59,982 nt of DNA from contig JYOE01000028.1 in the NCBI GenBank assembly GCA_000955875.1, positions 1-59,982 on the forward strand. The letters are read 5' to 3'. Shown piece after piece: positions 7,243-15,582 of this stretch. How positions within the stretch are numbered: position 1 is the first letter of the stretch; the number at the start of each line of letters is the position of its first letter. The notes under the pieces were generated by a model. That model had not been told where the DNA came from and ran no database searches. It was given only the letters and a program-made list of their open reading frames with translations. This DNA is from Terrabacter sp. 28. GTDB taxonomy: Bacteria; Actinomycetota; Actinomycetes; Actinomycetales; Dermatophilaceae. Both the position numbers and the translations under genes were made by a program.

Positions 7243-8928
7243 TCAGAGCGACGTGAGGCGCTCCATGTCGGCGCGGACCGCGGCCAGCCGCGTCTCGGCG
7301 ACCGCCTTGGCCTCTGCGAGTCCGGCAGCGTCGGCCACCGGCTCGATGACCTCGAGGTAGACCTTCACCTTCGGCTCGGTGCCGCTGGGGCGCACGATGA
7401 TGCGCGACCGGTCGGCCAGGTGGTAGCGCAGGCCCTCGGTCGGCGGGAGACCGCCGTCGCCGCGCGCGAGGTCGTCGGCGCGGGTGACCTCGGTGCCGGC
7501 CACCGTCGTGGGCGGCTCCTCGCGCAGCCGGCCCATCAGGGCCTCGGTCTGGGCGAGGTCCGAGACGCGCACCGAGAACGAGTCGGTGGCGTGCACGCCG
7601 TGCTCGACGGCGAGGTCGTCGAGCAGGTCGGTGAGGGTGCGCCCCTCGGCCTTGAGGGTCGCGGCCAGCTCGGCGAGCAACAGCGCCGCGCTGACGCCGT
7701 CCTTGTCGCGCACGAGGCGCGGCGCGACGCAGTAGCCGAGGGCTTCCTCGTAGCCGAACCTCAGCCGGCGCACGCGCGAGATCCACTTGAAGCCGGTGAG
7801 CGTCTCCTCGTGGGCGAGCTTGGCGGCCCTGGCGATCGAGGCGAGCAGGCGCGACGACACGATGGAGTTCGCGAAGACGTCGCGACGGGAGACCCCACGC
7901 CGCACGACGTGCGCGCCGAGCAGCGCCCCCACCTCGTCGCCCCGCAGCATGCGCCAGTCACCGAGGGCCGGGTCGAGGACGGCTGCCGCGCACCGGTCGG
8001 CGTCGGGGTCGCTCGCGATGACGAGGTCGCACCCGACCGCCCGGGCCCGTGCCAGGGCCAGGTCGATGGCGCCCTTCTCCTCGGGGTTGGGGAACGCCAC
8101 CGTCGGGAAGTCCGGGTCGGGCACCGCCTGCTCGTCGACCGGGATCGGCGCCGCGAACCCGGCCCGCACGAACGCGGCGTGCACCGTGCCGTGGCCGACC
8201 CCGTGCAGGCTGGTGTGGACGACGCGCAGGTCGCGGGGCGAGTCGGGCGCGACGACCGTGGCGACGGCGTCGATGTAGCTCTCGAGGAGGTTGTCGCCGA
8301 GCGTCTCCCAGCCCTCGGAGGCGCGAGGCACGTCGGCGACCCGCTCGACGCGACCGATGTGGGCCGCGATCTCGCCGTCGGCCGGGGGCACGATCTGGCT
8401 CCCGTCGCCGAGGTAGACCTTGTAGCCGTTGTCCTGTGGCGGGTTGTGGCTGGCCGTCACCATGACCCCGGCGTGGGCGCCGAGGTGGCGGATCGCGAAG
8501 GCGAGCACCGGGGTGGGCAGCGGCTGGGGCAGCAGCATCGCCCGACCGCCGGCCGCGACGACGACGGCGGCCGTGTCGCGGGCGAAGACGTCGGAGTTGT
8601 AGCGGGCGTCGTAGCCGATCACCACGGTCGGGTGCTCGCCCGCACGCCCTTCGTCCTTGAGGTATGCCGTCAGGCCGGCGGCCGCACGGATGACCACGCT
8701 GCGGTTCATGCGGTTGGGGCCCGCCCCGAGCGCCCCGCGCAGCCCCGCGGTGCCGAACTCGAGCAGGCCCGACATGCGGTCGGCGAGGTCGGCCTCGGCG
8801 TCGCCGTCCCCGTCGGTCGCCCGGGTGAGCAGCGCGTCGAGCTCGGCCCGCGTCGTCGGGTCGGGGTCGTCGTCGCGCCAGGCCCGCGCGGCGGCATACA
8901 TGGTCTCGGTGGCGTCCACGGCGGTCAT
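7243..8928 (-). CDS. pmmB: phosphosugar mutase (PmmB/PGM2-type; possible phosphopentomutase)
   Basis: A 561-residue alpha-D-phosphohexomutase. It has all four family loops: phosphoserine loop MVTASHNPPQDNGYK, metal loop ASDPDADRCA, sugar loop near GYEEALGY, and phosphate loop RPSGTEPK. The long form with GYEEALGY is the PGM2/PmmB branch, which includes enzymes that interconvert pentose-1- and pentose-5-phosphates. Because it is coupled to purine nucleoside phosphorylase and lies near deoC, it may supply the deoxyribomutase step; that is inference. The start ATG at 8928 touches the stop of deoD (TGATG); a GTG three bases upstream is an alternative. Confidence 0.9.
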   Translation of the reverse strand: MTAVDATETMYAAARAWRDDDPDPTTRAELDALLTRATDGDGDAEADLADRMSGLLEFGTAGLRGALGAGPNRMNRSVVIRAAAGLTAYLKDEGRAGEHPTVVIGYDARYNSDVFARDTAAVVVAAGGRAMLLPQPLPTPVLAFAIRHLGAHAGVMVTASHNPPQDNGYKVYLGDGSQIVPPADGEIAAHIGRVERVADVPRASEGWETLGDNLLESYIDAVATVVAPDSPRDLRVVHTSLHGVGHGTVHAAFVRAGFAAPIPVDEQAVPDPDFPTVAFPNPEEKGAIDLALARARAVGCDLVIASDPDADRCAAAVLDPALGDWRMLRGDEVGALLGAHVVRRGVSRRDVFANSIVSSRLLASIARAAKLAHEETLTGFKWISRVRRLRFGYEEALGYCVAPRLVRDKDGVSAALLLAELAATLKAEGRTLTDLLDDLAVEHGVHATDSFSVRVSDLAQTEALMGRLREEPPTTVAGTEVTRADDLARGDGGLPPTEGLRYHLADRSRIIVRPSGTEPKVKVYLEVIEPVADAAGLAEAKAVAETRLAAVRADMERLTSL

Positions 8929-9761
8929 CACAGGCGCCCCACGACGGCGGCGAGCAGGCGCCCGCACCGCTCGGCGGCGAGCTGTCCGGCCTCGAGCACC
9001 TCGTCGTGGCTCAGCGGGGTCTCGGAGATGCCTGCGGCGAGGTTCGTCACGAGCGAGATGCCGAGCACGTCGAGACCGCTCTGACGCGCGGCGATCGCCT
9101 CGAGCGTCGTCGACATGCCGACGAGGTCGCCACCGATGACCTTGGCCATCTGCACCTCGGCAGGCGTCTCGTAGTGCGGCCCGCGGAACTGGACGTAGAC
9201 GCCCTCGTCGAGGTCCGGGTCGACCTCGCGGGCGAGGTCGCGCAGCCGCGGCGTGTAGACGTCGGTGAGGTCGACGAAGTTCGCGCCCTCGATGGGGGAG
9301 TGGGCCGTGAGGTTGATGTGGTCGCGGATGAGCACGGGCGTGCCGGGCGCCCAGGCCGGGTTGAGCCCGCCGCAGCCGTTGGTCAGCACGATCGTCGAGC
9401 AGCCGGCGGCCTTCGCCGTGCGCACGCCGTGGACGACCGAGCGCACGCCACGCCCCTCGTAGAAGTGGGTGCGGGTGCCGAAGACGAGGGCACGGCGGCC
9501 GGTGTCGCCGATCGCCACCGAGCGCATGCTGCCCGAGTGGCCGACCACGGCGGCCTTGTGGAAGCCGGGCACGTCGGCGTTGTCGACGGTGGCGAGCGTC
9601 TCGCCGATGAGGTCGGCCGTCTGGCCCCAGCCCGACCCGAGCACGAGCGCGACGTCGTGGCGCTCGACGCCCGTGCGCTCGGCGATCACGGCGGCCGCGT
9701 CGGCGGCGACGTCGAACGGGTCGGTGGAGGGGTCGTTGAGGTCGCGGGAGGTGCTGTTCAC
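8928..9761 (-). CDS. deoD: purine nucleoside phosphorylase
   Basis: A 277-residue trimeric-type PNP (the M. tuberculosis DeoD/PunA class) that phosphorolyses (deoxy)inosine and guanosine to base plus (deoxy)ribose-1-phosphate. Visible motifs are LVLGSGWGQ, the phosphate-binding region HFYEGRG, LTNGCGGLNP, QFRGPHYETPAE, and VGMSTTLEAIAARQ with the base-site region. I chose GTG 9761 because a TAGAGT box precedes it by seven bases; the frame stays open far upstream only because of high GC. It is translationally coupled to pmmB, forming a deoD-pmmB unit. Confidence 0.94.
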   Translation of the reverse strand: MNSTSRDLNDPSTDPFDVAADAAAVIAERTGVERHDVALVLGSGWGQTADLIGETLATVDNADVPGFHKAAVVGHSGSMRSVAIGDTGRRALVFGTRTHFYEGRGVRSVVHGVRTAKAAGCSTIVLTNGCGGLNPAWAPGTPVLIRDHINLTAHSPIEGANFVDLTDVYTPRLRDLAREVDPDLDEGVYVQFRGPHYETPAEVQMAKVIGGDLVGMSTTLEAIAARQSGLDVLGISLVTNLAAGISETPLSHDEVLEAGQLAAERCGRLLAAVVGRL

Positions 9762-9768
9762 GATGTGG

Positions 9769-9774
9769 ACTCTA
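9769..9774 (-). promoter_or_regulatory. -10 box of deoD-pmmB
   Basis: TAGAGT on the minus strand ends seven bases before the GTG of deoD, with no ribosome binding site between. It suggests a leaderless transcript covering deoD and pmmB. Confidence 0.5.
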
Positions 9775-9860
9775 GCGAGGTCGTCCTGACCGGCGCACCG
9801 GTCCCGCCCGGGTGCGGAGCCCGACCTCGGGGTCGTCCGGGGGATGGTTGGATGGAGCAC

Positions 9861-11264
9861 GTGATCACGCGCGAGACGTCCGTTGTCATCATCGGAGGTG
9901 GCCCCGGCGGCTACGAGGCGGCCCTCGTCGCCGCCCAGCTCGGCGCACGCGTCACCATCGTCGAGCGCGACGGACTCGGTGGCGCGGCCGTGCTCACCGA
10001 CTGCGTGCCGAGCAAGGCGCTCATCGCGACCGCCGACTACATGTCCGACTTCGAGACAGCCTCGCAGCTCGGCGTGCGGCTCCAGGACGACGACGGTGAC
10101 GAGGTGTCCGACGCGGTCGCCCAGGCGCACACGGTCAACGGTCGCATCCTCGAGCTCGCCGCCGCCCAGAGCGCCGACATCCAGGGCAGCCTCGAGCAGG
10201 TCGGCGTGACCGTGCTCCGCGGCACCGCTCGGGTCGCCGGGCGCGAAACGGTCGTCGCCGAGCTCTCCGACGGCACCACGCAGGAGCTGGCCGCGGACGT
10301 CGTGCTGCTCGCCACCGGCGCAGCACCCCGGGTCATGGACACGATGCGCCCCGACGGCGAGCGGATCCTGACCTGGCAGCAGATCTACTCCCTCGAGGAG
10401 CTGCCCGAAAGGATCATCGTCATCGGCTCCGGCGTCACCGGCGCCGAGCTCGCCCAGGCCTACCTCGGCCTCGGCTCCCAGGTCGTGCTCGTCTCCTCGC
10501 GCGAGCGGGTGCTGCCGGGCGAGGACGCCGACGCCGCCACCGTCATCGAGGACGTCTTCCGCAAGCGCGGCATGGAGGTCCTGGGCACGTCGCGGGCCGC
10601 CTCGGTCGAGCGCACCGCCGACGGCGTCGTCGTCACGCTCGTCGACGGCCGCACCGTCGAGGGCAGCCACGCCCTGCTCGCCGTCGGCTCGGTGCCCAAC
10701 ACCGCCGACCTCGGGCTCGAGGAGCTCGGCGTCGAGCTCAGCCCCTCGGGCCACATCCAGGTCGACCGCGTCTCGCGCACCAGCGTGGGCGGGATCTACG
10801 CCGCCGGTGACTGCACCGGCGTGCTGCCGCTCGCCTCCGTGGCCGCCATGCAGGGCCGCATCGCCATGTGGCACGCGCTCGGCGACGCCGTCGCACCGCT
10901 CAACGTTCGTGGCGTCGCGGCGAACATCTTCACGGAGCCCGAGATCGCGACCGTCGGCATCAGCCAGGGCGCCGCCGACGAGTCACCCGACGTCGAGTCG
11001 GTCATGCTGCCGCTCGCGCGCAACCCCCGGGCCAAGATGCAGGGCATCACCGACGGGTTCGTCAAGCTCTTCTGCCGCAAGGGCTACGGCACGGTGCTCG
11101 GCGGGGTCGTCGTCGCGCCCAAGGCCTCCGAGCTGATCTTCCCGGTCGCTCTCGCCGTGCAGAACCGGCTCAGCGTCGACCAGGTCTCGAGCACGATCAC
11201 CGTCTACCCGTCGCTCTCCGGCTCGATCGCCGAGGCGGCGCGCCAGCTGCACCAGTCCGACTGA
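9861..11264 (+). CDS. lpdA: NAD(P)H quinone dehydrogenase, LpdA-type flavoprotein
   Basis: A 467-residue FAD/NAD-binding protein of the pyridine nucleotide-disulfide oxidoreductase family: N-terminal GGGPGGYEAAL, central VIGSGVTGAELAQAYL, then GIYAAGDCTG and a dimerisation domain. The redox-active cysteine pair is incomplete: the region reads GGAAVLTDCVPSK, so the first Cys is Ala. The C-terminal His-Glu dyad of true lipoamide dehydrogenases is also missing. This matches M. tuberculosis LpdA (Rv3303c), a quinone reductase rather than a lipoamide dehydrogenase. The GTG at 9861 is preferred because a TTGGAT box ends at 9853; ATG 9852 is the alternative. Confidence 0.9.
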   Translation: MITRETSVVIIGGGPGGYEAALVAAQLGARVTIVERDGLGGAAVLTDCVPSKALIATADYMSDFETASQLGVRLQDDDGDEVSDAVAQAHTVNGRILELAAAQSADIQGSLEQVGVTVLRGTARVAGRETVVAELSDGTTQELAADVVLLATGAAPRVMDTMRPDGERILTWQQIYSLEELPERIIVIGSGVTGAELAQAYLGLGSQVVLVSSRERVLPGEDADAATVIEDVFRKRGMEVLGTSRAASVERTADGVVVTLVDGRTVEGSHALLAVGSVPNTADLGLEELGVELSPSGHIQVDRVSRTSVGGIYAAGDCTGVLPLASVAAMQGRIAMWHALGDAVAPLNVRGVAANIFTEPEIATVGISQGAADESPDVESVMLPLARNPRAKMQGITDGFVKLFCRKGYGTVLGGVVVAPKASELIFPVALAVQNRLSVDQVSSTITVYPSLSGSIAEAARQLHQSD

Positions 11265-11281
11265 CGCGTCAGGGGATCGGG

Positions 11282-11503
11282 TCAGACGCCCTGGTCGGGG
11301 TGCTGCGGACGGTCCTGGCGGTCGCTCTCGAGCTCGGCCAGGCGGTCCTGCTCGGCCCACCGCTCCTTGCGCCGGCGCGACACGGTCTGGCGCAGCTTCT
11401 TCTGCAGCGGGTAGACGAGGGCCGCGACGACGATGAGGATGACGAGGTTCGTCACCGAGAAGGACGGCTGGTTCGAGGTCGCAGTGGCGAGGGTCGCAAG
11501 CAC
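11282..11503 (-). CDS. small single-pass membrane protein
   Basis: A 73-residue protein with one hydrophobic helix (about residues 17-33, TNLVILIVVAALVYPLQ). A highly basic stretch (KKLRQTVSRRRKERW) and an acidic, glutamine-rich tail follow. This layout is typical of small conserved actinobacterial membrane proteins with the charged part inside. It converges on lpdA with a 17-base gap and is divergent from the MT0933-like gene. I do not recognise a function. Confidence 0.6.
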   Translation of the reverse strand: MLATLATATSNQPSFSVTNLVILIVVAALVYPLQKKLRQTVSRRRKERWAEQDRLAELESDRQDRPQHPDQGV

Positions 11504-11618
11504 CTGACCAGTGTGTCAGAGGCGTAACGTCGGGCCCGTGGCGGCGTCGCCGTCGCGCCAGGGGAGCGACCGTGCCCGCGGGCCGGCCCCTGACCGGTTC
11601 GGACCGTGGAGGCACGCA

Positions 11619-12155
11619 GTGAGCGACTGGATCGACAAGGCCAAGGACTTCATCAAGGGCCACCCGGACCAGGCCGAGCAGGGGCTCGACAAGGCCGAGG
11701 AGATCATCAACGAGCGCACCGGCGGCAAGTACGCCGACCAGATCGACAAGGGAGCCGACGCCGTACGCGAGCAGCTGGGTCTGCCGGACGACGAGGCCAC
11801 CGCTCCGCCGACGCCGCCGACGCCTCCCGCCCCTCCCACGCCCGACCCGGCGCCGACCCCCGGCCCGGCACCAACCCCCGGCCCGGCACCGACCCCCGGC
11901 CCGGCACCGACCCCCACGCCGACCCCCACGCCCGGGCCTCCCGTCGACCCCAACGACCCCTCGCCCGTGGACCCCGGTCTGCCGGGCAGCCCCGGACCGT
12001 CCGAGATCCCGCCGGCCACCGACCCGGCGGGCGAGCAGGACCTGCCGGGCGTGCCCGACCCGAGCAGCGCCGGGAACCAGGGCGGCGCGGGGAACCAGGG
12101 CGGCGCCGGGACCCAGGGCGGCGACATCACCCTGGGCGACCCGCCCAGGAGCTGA
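11619..12155 (+). CDS. MT0933-like antitoxin-family protein with proline-rich tail
   Basis: The first 60 residues (SDWIDKAKDFIKGHPDQAEQ followed by an IINERTGGKYADQIDKG segment) match the short helical MT0933 antitoxin family. An unusually long tail of about 115 residues follows. It is made of proline-threonine repeats (PAPTPG units), then glycine- and asparagine-rich repeats (GNQGGAG). No toxin gene is next to it, and in this family the antitoxin role is mostly by name. The GTG at 11619 has GGAGG at 11608-11612; a leaderless in-frame GTG at 11538 after a TAACGT box would add 27 residues. The strong SD and family N-terminus favour 11619. Confidence 0.72.
   Translation: MSDWIDKAKDFIKGHPDQAEQGLDKAEEIINERTGGKYADQIDKGADAVREQLGLPDDEATAPPTPPTPPAPPTPDPAPTPGPAPTPGPAPTPGPAPTPTPTPTPGPPVDPNDPSPVDPGLPGSPGPSEIPPATDPAGEQDLPGVPDPSSAGNQGGAGNQGGAGTQGGDITLGDPPRS
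11847..11934 (+). repeat. 18-bp tandem repeats coding PAPTPG
   Basis: About three and a half copies of an 18-base unit (CCGGCACCGACCCCCGGC with small changes) run in frame through the tail of the MT0933-like protein. It then shifts to shorter ACCCCCACG units coding PTPTPT. This is a likely site of slippage and length variation. Confidence 0.75.
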
Positions 12156-12172
12156 CCCGTCGCAGCACGGCG

Positions 12173-12205
12173 AGGGCCGCCCCACCGCGACGGTGGGGCG
12201 GCCCT
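12173..12205. terminator. bidirectional terminator hairpin
   Basis: A perfect 15-bp stem (12173-12187 with 12191-12205) with a 3-base loop CGA lies between the convergent MT0933-like gene and the carboxylase alpha subunit gene. Confidence 0.85.
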
Positions 12206-12245
12206 GTCGTCGGCTCGACGCGTCCGGACCCGGGTGGTCGCCCGG

Positions 12246-14033
12246 TCAGCCCTCGGCGTCCTTGATCTCGGCGAGCACCGCGCCGGACGTGACGGTCTCG
12301 CCGACCTTCGCGGTGAGACCGGTGAGGACGCCGCCCTTGTGGGCGGTGATGGGCTGCTCCATCTTCATCGCCTCGAGGACGATGACGAGGTCGCCGGCAG
12401 CGACCGTGGTGCCCTCCTCGACGGCGATCTTGACGATGGTGCCCTGCATGGGGGCGGTGAGGGAGTCGCCGGAGGCGGCGCCGCCGGACTTGCCGCCGCC
12501 GGAGCGCTTCGGCGCCTTCTTCTTCGCGGCGGAGCCGCCACCGCCGCCCAGCGACAGGCCACCGGGCAGCGAGACCTCGAGCCGCTTGCCGCCGACCTCG
12601 ACGACGACGGTCTGGCGCTCCTCGGGCTCGGCGCCGTCGGCGCCACTACCGGGCCCACCGGCATACGGCTCGACGGTGTTGTCCCACTCGGTCTCGATCC
12701 AGCGGGTGTGGATCGAGAACGGCGTGCCGTCGGCGGGCGCGAAGGCCGGGTCGGCGACGACCGCGCGGTGGAACGGCACGACGGTGGGCATGCCGTCGAT
12801 GGTCAGCTCGGCGAGGGCGCGGCGGGAGCGCTCGACGGCCTGCTGGCGGGTGCTGCCGGTGACGATGAGCTTGGCGATCATCGAGTCGAAGGCTCCGGCA
12901 ACGGTGTCGCCCTCGACGATGCCGGCGTCCCAGCGCACGCCCGGGCCGTGCGGCACGACCATCCTGGTCACGGTGCCGGGGGCTGGGAGGAAGCCGCGGC
13001 CGGCGTCCTCGCCGTTGATGCGGAACTCGATGGAGTGCGCGTGCGGCTCGGGGTCGCCGTAGTCGAGGCTCTCGCCGTTCGCGATGCGGAACTGCTCGCG
13101 CACGAGGTCGATGCCGGTGACCTCTTCGGTGACCGGGTGCTCGACCTGGAGGCGAGTGTTGACCTCGAGGAAGCTGATGTCGCCCTGCGGCCCGACGAGG
13201 AACTCGCACGTGCCGGCACCGACGTAGCCGGCCTCCTTGAGGATCGCCTTGGACGCGCGCAGCAGCTCGGCGTGCTGCTCGTCGGTGAGGAACGGGGCGG
13301 GGGCCTCCTCGACGAGCTTCTGGTTACGGCGCTGCAGCGAGCAGTCGCGGGTCGAGACCACGACGACGTTGCCGTGCTGGTCGGCCAGGCACTGGGTCTC
13401 GACGTGACGCGGGCGGTCGAGGAAGCGCTCGACGAAGCACTCGCCGCGGCCGAACGCCGTCACGGCCTCGCGCACGGCCGACTCGTAGAGGTCGGGGATC
13501 TCCTCCATCGTGCGGGCGACCTTGAGGCCGCGTCCGCCGCCGCCGTATGCCGCCTTGATCGCCACCGGGAGCCCGTGCTCCTGCGCGAACGCCACCACCT
13601 CGTCGGCGCCGCCGACCGGGTCCTTGGTGCCGGGCACGAGGGGCGCACCGGCCTTGGTCGCGATGTGGCGGGCCTTGACCTTGTCGCCGAGGGAGTCGAT
13701 GGCCTCGGGGCCGGGGCCGATCCAGATGAGCCCGGCGTCGATGACGGCCTGGGCGAAGCCGGCGTTCTCGGCGAGGAAGCCGTAGCCGGGGTGGACCGCG
13801 TCGGCGCCGGACTGCTTCGCGACGTCGAGGAGCTTGTCGACGAGCAGGTAGCTCTCGCCGGGCGTCGAGCCACCGAGCGCGTACGCCTCGTCGGCGACCT
13901 TCACGTGCAGGGCATCCCGGTCGGGGTCCGCGTAGACCGCCACCGAGGCGATGCCGCTGTCCGCGCACGCCCGCGCGATGCGGACCGCGATCTCACCACG
14001 ATTTGCGATCAGGACCTTGCTGATGGATGCCAT
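12246..14033 (-). CDS. accA: acyl-CoA carboxylase alpha subunit (biotin carboxylase + BCCP)
   Basis: A 595-residue protein with the biotin carboxylase domain at the N-terminus: KVLIANRGEIAVRIARAC, an ATP-grasp lid with AAYGGGGRGLKV, and LEVNTRLQVEHPVTE. A linker rich in Ala, Gly, Ser and Lys leads to a C-terminal biotinyl domain with EAMKMEQP, where the central Lys is biotinylated. It is the AccA3 type that serves several beta subunits. Two candidate beta subunits are encoded in this window (22656 and 32696), with epsilon at 32463 and the biotin ligase at 34352. A TAGAGT box seven bases before the ATG suggests a leaderless message. Confidence 0.95.
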   Translation of the reverse strand: MASISKVLIANRGEIAVRIARACADSGIASVAVYADPDRDALHVKVADEAYALGGSTPGESYLLVDKLLDVAKQSGADAVHPGYGFLAENAGFAQAVIDAGLIWIGPGPEAIDSLGDKVKARHIATKAGAPLVPGTKDPVGGADEVVAFAQEHGLPVAIKAAYGGGGRGLKVARTMEEIPDLYESAVREAVTAFGRGECFVERFLDRPRHVETQCLADQHGNVVVVSTRDCSLQRRNQKLVEEAPAPFLTDEQHAELLRASKAILKEAGYVGAGTCEFLVGPQGDISFLEVNTRLQVEHPVTEEVTGIDLVREQFRIANGESLDYGDPEPHAHSIEFRINGEDAGRGFLPAPGTVTRMVVPHGPGVRWDAGIVEGDTVAGAFDSMIAKLIVTGSTRQQAVERSRRALAELTIDGMPTVVPFHRAVVADPAFAPADGTPFSIHTRWIETEWDNTVEPYAGGPGSGADGAEPEERQTVVVEVGGKRLEVSLPGGLSLGGGGGSAAKKKAPKRSGGGKSGGAASGDSLTAPMQGTIVKIAVEEGTTVAAGDLVIVLEAMKMEQPITAHKGGVLTGLTAKVGETVTSGAVLAEIKDAEG

Positions 14034-14040
14034 GGCTCGG

Positions 14041-14046
14041 ACTCTA
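14041..14046 (-). promoter_or_regulatory. -10 box of accA
   Basis: TAGAGT on the minus strand ends seven bases before the ATG at 14033, the leaderless spacing seen repeatedly in this window. A TGACGTCA palindrome lies just upstream (about 14054-14061) and might be a regulator site. Confidence 0.45.
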
Positions 14047-14152
14047 TCGGGCTGACGTCACGTCAATTCCGCCTCCAGAGGCGTATTCCCGGCCGTCTCG
14101 GAGTGAGGTCGGGCACATCAACCACCGGTGTGCTCGACCTAGCGTGGAGGCC

Positions 14153-14995
14153 ATGACCACACACGCGTCAGTCCCCACGCTCGCCCTCGGCCACGCCTCC
14201 ACCCCCGGCCTGGCCATCCCGCAGGTCGGTTTCGGTGTCTGGGAGGTGCCTGACGCGGACGTCGACGCCGCCTTCGGTCGCGCCCTCGAGGTCGGCTACC
14301 GCCACATCGACACCGCCCGCATCTACGGCAACGAGGAGGGCGTCGGCCGGGTCCTGGCCCGCGGCGACGTCGACCGCGACGACGTCTTCGTCACCACGAA
14401 GGTCTGGAACGACGACCACCACGACGTGCCGGCGGCGTTCGACGCGTCCATGGGGCGCCTGGGCATCGACGTGCTCGACCTCTACCTCATCCACTGGCCG
14501 GCTCCCGCCCAGGACGCGTACGTCGACGCGTGGAAGGCCATGCTCGAGCTGCAGTCCGAGGGCCGGGTGCGCTCGGTCGGTGTGTGCAACTTCCAGCTGT
14601 CGCACCTGCAGCGCCTGCTCGACGAGACCGGCGTGCTGCCGTCGGTCAACCAGATCGAGCTCTCGCCGTACCTCCAGCAGGAGCAGCTGCGCGCCTTCCA
14701 CGCCGAGCACGGCATCGTGACCGAGGCGTGGAGCCCGCTCGCGGCCCGCGCCGGGCTCCTCGACGACCCGGTCGTCACGGGGATCGCCGCGAAGCACGGC
14801 GTGACGCCGGGGCAGGTGGCGCTGCGCTGGCACGTGGAGATCGGCAACGTCGTGCTGACCCGGTCCGTCACCCCCGAGCGCATCGACGCGAACCTCGACC
14901 TCTTCGGCTTCGCGCTGGACGAGGACGACCTCACGGCCGTCCGCGGCCTGGACCGGGGGACGAGGACCGGCCCCGATCCCGACACCTTCGGCTGA
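14153..14995 (+). CDS. aldo/keto reductase
   Basis: A 280-residue TIM-barrel NADPH-dependent carbonyl reductase. It has the catalytic tetrad region GYRHIDTARIYGNEEGVG (Asp and Tyr), VFVTTKVWND (Lys), and YLIHWPAP (His). RSVGVCNFQ, INQIELSPYLQQ-type strands and a late TRSVTPERIDAN phosphate-binding segment follow. It belongs to the 2,5-diketo-gluconate/methylglyoxal reductase-like group; the substrate is unknown. The ATG is preceded by GTGGAGG and also by a TAGCGT box (14140-14145) at leaderless distance. It is divergent from accA across 119 bases. Confidence 0.9.
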   Translation: MTTHASVPTLALGHASTPGLAIPQVGFGVWEVPDADVDAAFGRALEVGYRHIDTARIYGNEEGVGRVLARGDVDRDDVFVTTKVWNDDHHDVPAAFDASMGRLGIDVLDLYLIHWPAPAQDAYVDAWKAMLELQSEGRVRSVGVCNFQLSHLQRLLDETGVLPSVNQIELSPYLQQEQLRAFHAEHGIVTEAWSPLAARAGLLDDPVVTGIAAKHGVTPGQVALRWHVEIGNVVLTRSVTPERIDANLDLFGFALDEDDLTAVRGLDRGTRTGPDPDTFG

Positions 14996-15039
14996 GCAGG
15001 CCGGGTCCGAGGCCGTCGCCAGACACTAGATTGACCCGC

Positions 15040-15561
15040 ATGGGACTGTTCTCGAAGAAGAACAAGGGCGACGACGAGCCGGCCTCGGACCCGACCCCCG
15101 CCGACGACGCCGGTGAGCCCGGCGACGACGCGCTCGCGTCCGACTTCACCGGTCGACCCGTGACGGCGCCGCTGGGGGAGGCCGAGCGCGGACGCCTCGA
15201 CGCGGCGCTGGCCCACGCCGCGCAGGCGGGCGTCGACATCGACGACCTCAGCTCGATCAGCGCCCACTACGACGACGCGTACCGCCGGTGGTCGGCGACC
15301 CAGGGGGCCGACGGCGACGGCTCCGACGTCATCGTCGACACGTTCGCCACGGCGATCGGCGAGCACCTCGCCCGGCACAGCGCCCGCGAGTGGGCCGTCG
15401 TGACCGACGTCTTCGGCACCGACATCGGCCTCGTCGCGGCCCGGGCCGACACGGTCGTGGTGCCGCACAACCTCGTCGGCGCGCGGTGGATGCGTGGTGA
15501 GACCGGATGGATCCCGGGTGTCGTCTCGCACCTCGTGAGGATCCGCCCGCGGCCCAGCTGA
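15040..15561 (+). CDS. DUF3806-like hypothetical protein
   Basis: A 173-residue soluble protein. A charged, disordered N-terminus (about 1-55, starting MGLFSKKNKGDDEP) precedes a compact domain with SAHYDDAYRRW, DTFATAIGEHLARH, WAVVTDVFGTDIGLVA and VVVPHNLVGARW. That strand-helix pattern fits DUF3806. No enzymatic motif is visible. A TAGATT box at 15027-15032 is at leaderless distance from the ATG. The gene sits just upstream of kynA and its own promoter suggests it is separate from it. Confidence 0.7.
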   Translation: MGLFSKKNKGDDEPASDPTPADDAGEPGDDALASDFTGRPVTAPLGEAERGRLDAALAHAAQAGVDIDDLSSISAHYDDAYRRWSATQGADGDGSDVIVDTFATAIGEHLARHSAREWAVVTDVFGTDIGLVAARADTVVVPHNLVGARWMRGETGWIPGVVSHLVRIRPRPS

Positions 15562-15570
15562 GGCGCCTCC

Positions 15571-15576
15571 TAGGAT
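15571..15576 (+). promoter_or_regulatory. -10 box of kynA
   Basis: TAGGAT ends six bases before the ATG at 15583, placing the predicted start of transcription at or next to the A of the start codon. The kynA-methyltransferase message would be leaderless. Confidence 0.45.
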
Positions 15577-15582
15577 CGCGAC

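Noticed and set aside
11538..11618. Leaderless upstream start of the MT0933-like protein
   Set aside because: A TAACGT box and in-frame GTG exist, but the GGAGG before 11619 and the family N-terminus make the downstream start more likely. It is kept only as an alternative.
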